This document shows, piece after piece, positions 29,276 to 33,406 of a stretch of 33,406 nt of DNA (position 1 is the stretch's first letter; each line of letters begins with the position of its first letter). The notes beneath the pieces were generated by a model. That model searched no databases. It was not told the origin of the DNA and saw only the letters and a list, made by a program, of their open reading frames with translations. Source of the stretch: Prevotellaceae bacterium (GTDB lineage Bacteria > Bacteroidota > Bacteroidia > Bacteroidales > UBA932); the NCBI GenBank assembly GCA_031274595.1, contig JAISPX010000021.1:1-33406 (forward strand), in the 5' to 3' direction. The position numbers and the translations under genes are program-made.

Positions 29276-29383
29276 AAATATACTACCCTAACGCAGTTTC
29301 AAATGCCCGCTTGCTCGTGAAACTGCAAACATAATAAAGTTTTATGCGGAAAATGATGAACAGTACAAATACTTTATAAACGT

Positions 29384-29881
29384 TCAACTTTCTTTACTGT
29401 CAAGCATTTTATCAAGGTCGAAGGTAAAAGGCAACATCAGACTTACGCTATCAATTACTATGATTGATTTTGCGCCGCCCATTATAAGTTTTATTTTTGT
29501 GTCCTGACGATTTTCGCTTTCAACCAAAACCTGTCGGCACGAGCCGCAGGGATACACTTCGCTGTCGTTTATTTTATTATCAACTGCCGACGATATTGCA
29601 ATCGCTTTTATTGCGACGTTTGGATATTTTGCGTTTGCGTAAAACACAGCAACCCGCTCGGCGCACAGTCCCGATGGATACGCATTGTTTTCCTGATTGC
29701 TGCCTGTGATTATTTCTCCGTTCTCGAGCAAAACCGCCGAACCTACGTTAAATCTTGAATATGGAGCGTACGAAGTTTTTGTAGCCATGTTTGCAGCCTC
29801 AAGCAATCGGCGGTCGGCTTCGTCAAGTTCGTTAATCGAACAGTAGCGTTTTGCCTTGATGTTTATTTCAAATTCATTCAT
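29384..29881 (-). CDS. cdd: Cytidine deaminase
   Basis: SYAPYSRFNVGSAVLLENGEIITGSNQENNAYPSGLCAERVAVFYA...VYPCGSCRQVLVE. Confidence 0.95.
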   Translation of the reverse strand: MNEFEINIKAKRYCSINELDEADRRLLEAANMATKTSYAPYSRFNVGSAVLLENGEIITGSNQENNAYPSGLCAERVAVFYANAKYPNVAIKAIAISSAVDNKINDSEVYPCGSCRQVLVESENRQDTKIKLIMGGAKSIIVIDSVSLMLPFTFDLDKMLDSKES

Positions 29882-29997
29882 TTCAATTTTATTTATTGTC
29901 CATAAATTTATACTAAAAATTACTCAATGAAGTATTTTATTAGAGTACAAATTTAATATATTTTTATTATTTTAGTAATTTTGCAAAAAAATCGAAT

Positions 29998-30984
29998 ATG
30001 AGAAAAATTTATTTATTATTATTTTCATTGATATTATCAGTGAATTTTGCATTTGCGCAAAAACTTACCCGCGAACAATATATCGAAAAATACAGGGATA
30101 TTGCGGTGCGGCAAATGAAATCTTACGGAATTCCGGCAAGCATAATATTGGCTCAGGCTTGTCTGGAATCAAATAACGGCAACAGCAGGCTCACCGTTAA
30201 CGGGAAAAATCATTTCGGAATAAAATGCGCAGGCTGGCAAGGTCGCAAAATTTATCATGATGATGATAAACCAAACGAATGTTTCCGCTCATACAATACC
30301 GACGAAGAATCGTTTGTTGACCATTCCGATTTTCTTCGTTACCGTCAGCGTTACGCATCGCTGTTTGATTTAAAAATAACGGATTACAAGGGCTGGGCGC
30401 GAGGTTTGAAAAAAGCAGGCTATGCAACCGCTCCGAATTATGCGGAAATGTTGATAAAAATCATAGAAGATTTTCAACTTTATAAATACGATGACAAAAA
30501 TTATGCGCCGCCGCCAACATCAGGCGCAGCCGTCAATACGCAAAATTCGAGTAAACAGAATATCGAAGTTGTGAAAAAACCTTCGGAAGCGATACGCGAA
30601 TATAATATTGATAATTTCGTGATTGTTCTGAACCGCTCTGTCAACAAACGCAACGGAGTGAAATATATTGTGGCAAAATACAACGATACATACGAAAGAA
30701 TAGGCGATGAATTTAAAATATCGGCATCGCAGCTCAGAAAATACAACGATGATGAAAAAAGCAATCAGCCCAAACAAGGCGACATTGTGTATATCGCCGC
30801 CAAAAAATCGAAAGCAGGCAAAGACTTTCCAATGCATGTTGCCGAAGCAGGCGAAACTTTGCGAAACATATCGCAACAATATGGCGTGAAATTACGGGAT
30901 TTATGCAAAAAAAACAATATGCAATCCAACGAAATACTCGACGAAGGACAAGTTGTTTATCTCCGAAATGAGATGAAAAAATGA
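29998..30984 (+). CDS. Glucosaminidase-domain cell wall hydrolase with LysM
   Basis: IPASIILAQACLESNNGNSRLTVNGKNHFGIKCAGWQGRKIYHDDD; LysM-like HVAEAGETLRNISQQYGVKLRDLCKKNNMQSNEILDEGQVVYL. Confidence 0.93.
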   Translation: MRKIYLLLFSLILSVNFAFAQKLTREQYIEKYRDIAVRQMKSYGIPASIILAQACLESNNGNSRLTVNGKNHFGIKCAGWQGRKIYHDDDKPNECFRSYNTDEESFVDHSDFLRYRQRYASLFDLKITDYKGWARGLKKAGYATAPNYAEMLIKIIEDFQLYKYDDKNYAPPPTSGAAVNTQNSSKQNIEVVKKPSEAIREYNIDNFVIVLNRSVNKRNGVKYIVAKYNDTYERIGDEFKISASQLRKYNDDEKSNQPKQGDIVYIAAKKSKAGKDFPMHVAEAGETLRNISQQYGVKLRDLCKKNNMQSNEILDEGQVVYLRNEMKK

Positions 30985-30986
30985 GA

Positions 30987-31100
30987 AATGATATAATGGT
31001 TAATTATAAAATGATAAATAGTAAATCGTAAATAATAAAATATTAAATAGAAAGTCCCGTCAGGGAACTATTTATCATTTTATCATTAACCATTTTTTAA
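30987..31100. repeat. Dispersed AT-rich inverted-repeat element, copy 4 (best preserved)
   Basis: Arms 30995-31021 (AATGGTTAATTATAAAATGATAAATAG) and 31068-31094 (CTATTTATCATTTTATCATTAACCATT) are complementary at 26/27 positions. The centre contains the shared core and TCCC-GTCA-GGGA. Confidence 0.9.
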
Positions 31101-31120
31101 TAGAGATTTGGTATCAATAG

Positions 31121-31149
31121 TTGTAGTATAATATTTTTTATTACCTTTG
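31121..31149 (+). promoter_or_regulatory. Putative Bacteroidetes promoter (TTG at -33, TACCTTTG at -7) for the DEAD-box gene
   Basis: TTG 31121-31123, 18-nt spacer, TACCTTTG 31142-31149. Confidence 0.55.
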
Positions 31150-31324
31150 CGCCCAATTTTATTAACGAACGTTTGTTCGTATTTTCTTGATTAAATTCTA
31201 TGAGGCTTACCGCTTCTTGCTTTTTGTGGGATTACACGTTTGAATAATTTACAAAATTATGCAATCGAAATTGTGTGAAAAGAATTTTCGAGGTCAATAC
31301 AATCAGGCGTGTAAACAAATTATT

Positions 31325-33097
31325 ATGATAACATTTGAAAATTTAGGATTGCATAAAGAAATCCTTACAGCCGTAAATAATTTAGGCTTTGAAAATCCCA
31401 TGCCTGTACAAGAACAGGTAATTCCATTTGTAATGAACGAGTCATGCGACTTGATTGCGCTGGCGCAGACAGGAACAGGAAAAACAGCAGCATTCGGCTT
31501 GCCTTTGCTGAATTTAATCGACAACGAAAAAAAACACATTCAGGTTTTAATACTCTCGCCCACGCGCGAGTTGTGTATTCAGATTTCAAACGATTTGAAA
31601 AACTATTCGCAATACATGCATGGAATGAAAATCGTTCCTGTTTACGGAGGCGAAAATATTACGCTGCAAATAAAACAATTGGCGGAACAACCCCAAATAC
31701 TTGTTGCAACTCCGGGTCGTTTGATAGACCTTATCAACAGAAAAAAAGTGAAACTAAACAATGTGAGATTTCTGGTTCTTGATGAAGCCGATGAAATGCT
31801 TAACATGGGTTTTCAGGAAGATTTGGAAACAATTTTGCAAAGCGTCCCCGATGAACGCCGCACATTGCTTTTTTCGGCAACGATGCCCAAAGAAATTGAG
31901 CGTATCGCACAAAAATATATGAACGATTCAAAATCAATTTCTATCGGAATACGCAATTCGGGAAGCGACAATGTCGAACATGTTTATTACACAGTGCAGG
32001 CATCCAACCGCTATCTGGCGCTGAAACGCATTGTTGACATAAATCCCGACATATATGGAATTGTGTTTTGTCGCACACGGCAAGAAACCAAAGAAGTTGC
32101 CGAAAAACTTATGCGAGACGGTTATAATGCCGATGCTCTTCACGGCGATTTAAGCCAGCCTCAGCGCGATGCGGTGATGAATAAATTTCGCATCCGAAAC
32201 CTTCAAATACTTGTTGCAACCGATGTTGCCGCTCGCGGACTTGATGTGAACGACCTTACTCACATTATAAATTATAATCTGCCCGACGATGTAGAAATTT
32301 ACACTCATCGCAGCGGACGAACAGGACGAGCCAACAAAAAAGGTATTTCCGTTTCAATTATTCATTCGCGCGAACATAATCGCATTCGTGAAATAGAACG
32401 TATCGTAAAAAAAACATTCAAAAAAGAAGATGTGCCTTCGGGTTTGGATATTTGCAAGCGTCAGCTTTTTTATATGATAGAACGAATGGAACATGTGCAG
32501 ATAAATGATGAACAGATTGACCAGTTTCTTCCTCATGTATTCAAAAAACTTGAGTATCTTCCGAAAGAAGACGTCATTCGCCGTTTTGTATCGCTTGAAT
32601 TTAACAGATTTCTGGATTACTACAAAAATGCCGTTGATTTGAATATTCCCGATAAACCAGCCAGTCGCAATGACCAGCAAAAATCACGCAAAGAATATAA
32701 TAACGAAAGTCGCGGCAACAGAGATAAATCAGCCAGACGCGGGCAGCGTATAAGAATGAAAATAAATTTTGGTGCAAAGCAAAATGCCTCGCCACGCGCC
32801 ATTCTGGGGCTTATAAACGATGTAACAAACGACAAATCCATAAGCATAAACAATATTGAAATATCTAATAAATTTACATTTTTTGATGTTTTTGCCGACC
32901 AGTCGGAACAACTTATAAATGCTTTTTACCGAAACAATCGAACTTCATTTGTAATAAATATTGCCAAAGAAGGAAAAAAGCAATATCAGATGGAAGAAAA
33001 TAATTTTTACGAAAATACCCGCAGAAGGTCAAAATCAGGTCATTCGTCAAAAAGTAATAACGATAAATTTAGAAGAAAAAGAGCAAAACGTTTTTGA
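31325..33097 (+). CDS. DEAD/DEAH-box ATP-dependent RNA helicase with DbpA-type RNA-binding domain
   Basis: AQTGTGKTAAFGLPLL, VLDEADEMLNMGF, SATMP, HRSGRTGRANKKG; C-terminal RINFGAKQNASPRAILGLINDVT-like DbpA RBD and basic tail. The ORF opens at 31259; Met at 31325 (MITFENLGL) is the more likely start. Confidence 0.95.
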   Translation: MITFENLGLHKEILTAVNNLGFENPMPVQEQVIPFVMNESCDLIALAQTGTGKTAAFGLPLLNLIDNEKKHIQVLILSPTRELCIQISNDLKNYSQYMHGMKIVPVYGGENITLQIKQLAEQPQILVATPGRLIDLINRKKVKLNNVRFLVLDEADEMLNMGFQEDLETILQSVPDERRTLLFSATMPKEIERIAQKYMNDSKSISIGIRNSGSDNVEHVYYTVQASNRYLALKRIVDINPDIYGIVFCRTRQETKEVAEKLMRDGYNADALHGDLSQPQRDAVMNKFRIRNLQILVATDVAARGLDVNDLTHIINYNLPDDVEIYTHRSGRTGRANKKGISVSIIHSREHNRIREIERIVKKTFKKEDVPSGLDICKRQLFYMIERMEHVQINDEQIDQFLPHVFKKLEYLPKEDVIRRFVSLEFNRFLDYYKNAVDLNIPDKPASRNDQQKSRKEYNNESRGNRDKSARRGQRIRMKINFGAKQNASPRAILGLINDVTNDKSISINNIEISNKFTFFDVFADQSEQLINAFYRNNRTSFVINIAKEGKKQYQMEENNFYENTRRRSKSGHSSKSNNDKFRRKRAKRF

Positions 33098-33309
33098 AAA
33101 TAAAACAGATGTTCTTTATTAGCCGCTTTATTATTGATGAATTTTAACTGCAAATTTTTCATTAAACAGCATATTTTATTAATGATTGTAATTTGTATCC
33201 GTAACAAAAGAACAAAAAATAAAATTATCCTCATACGGAACGGCTAATACTAAAACAGCCATCAAAGTACGTATAATGTTTTTTTGAGTATTTGTATTAC
33301 GTTTTTTTG

Positions 33310-33406
33310 TTTCGCCCTTTGGGCAAAAGCGTCCTCCACTGCGGGGCATACTTTCGCCCTTTGGGCAAAAGCGTCCTCCACTGCGGGGCATACTTTCGCC
33401 CTTTGG
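33310..33406. repeat. Tandem repeat array 5, 42-nt (2 x 21) unit, 2.3 copies, truncated by the window edge
   Basis: TTTCGCCCTTTGGGCAAAAGCGTCCTCCACTGCGGGGCATAC at 33310-33351 and 33352-33393, with a partial from 33394. Confidence 0.95.

Noticed and set aside
1708-33234. Numerous 60-160 aa ORFs antisense to or in alternate frames of recognised genes (e.g. 1708-2046, 5293-5712, 14645-15181, 16254-16706, 21644-22129, 25532-26002, 26484-26921, 30520-30879)
   Set aside because: They overlap clearly identified conserved genes and show no recognisable domain.
33179-33391. ORF 33179-33391 (-) (MPRSGGRFCPKGE repeat)
   Set aside because: Translation of array 5. It is repeat-driven and its N-terminal part lies at the window edge.

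Overview
The window is an AT-rich segment of a Bacteroidetes (Bacteroidales-like) chromosome. This placement rests on a T9SS plug/DUF5103 protein, a DUF5686 protein, TAnnTTTG-type -7 boxes and the lineage-typical holA/HsdR_N neighbourhood. The coding content is mostly housekeeping: ftsK, lepB, T9SS plug, DUF5686, rhomboid, holA, DAHP synthase/chorismate mutase, SulP, pepD, recQ, the yceD-rpmF-plsX-fabH operon, tRNA-Arg(CCT), a SAM methyltransferase, cdd, a glucosaminidase/LysM protein and a DEAD-box RNA helicase. An AbiEi/AbiEii-like type IV toxin-antitoxin pair lies at the left. The strongest unexplained signal is intergenic. Five tandem arrays with unrelated unit sequences share a 21-nt period; the one at the right edge is a 42-nt (2x21) unit, and the one at 8.1-8.4 kb has one local indel. 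Most units contain inverted repeats. Both convergent gene junctions inside the window carry an array and none of the three divergent junctions does. The window begins and ends inside such arrays. A second dispersed AT-rich inverted-repeat family (core AATAGTAAATCGTAAATAATAAAAT; end motif ACCATTAACCATTATATCATTAACCATTT) occurs at four loci and abuts two of the arrays. I could not run homology, folding or genome-wide searches, so the function of these arrays is inference.
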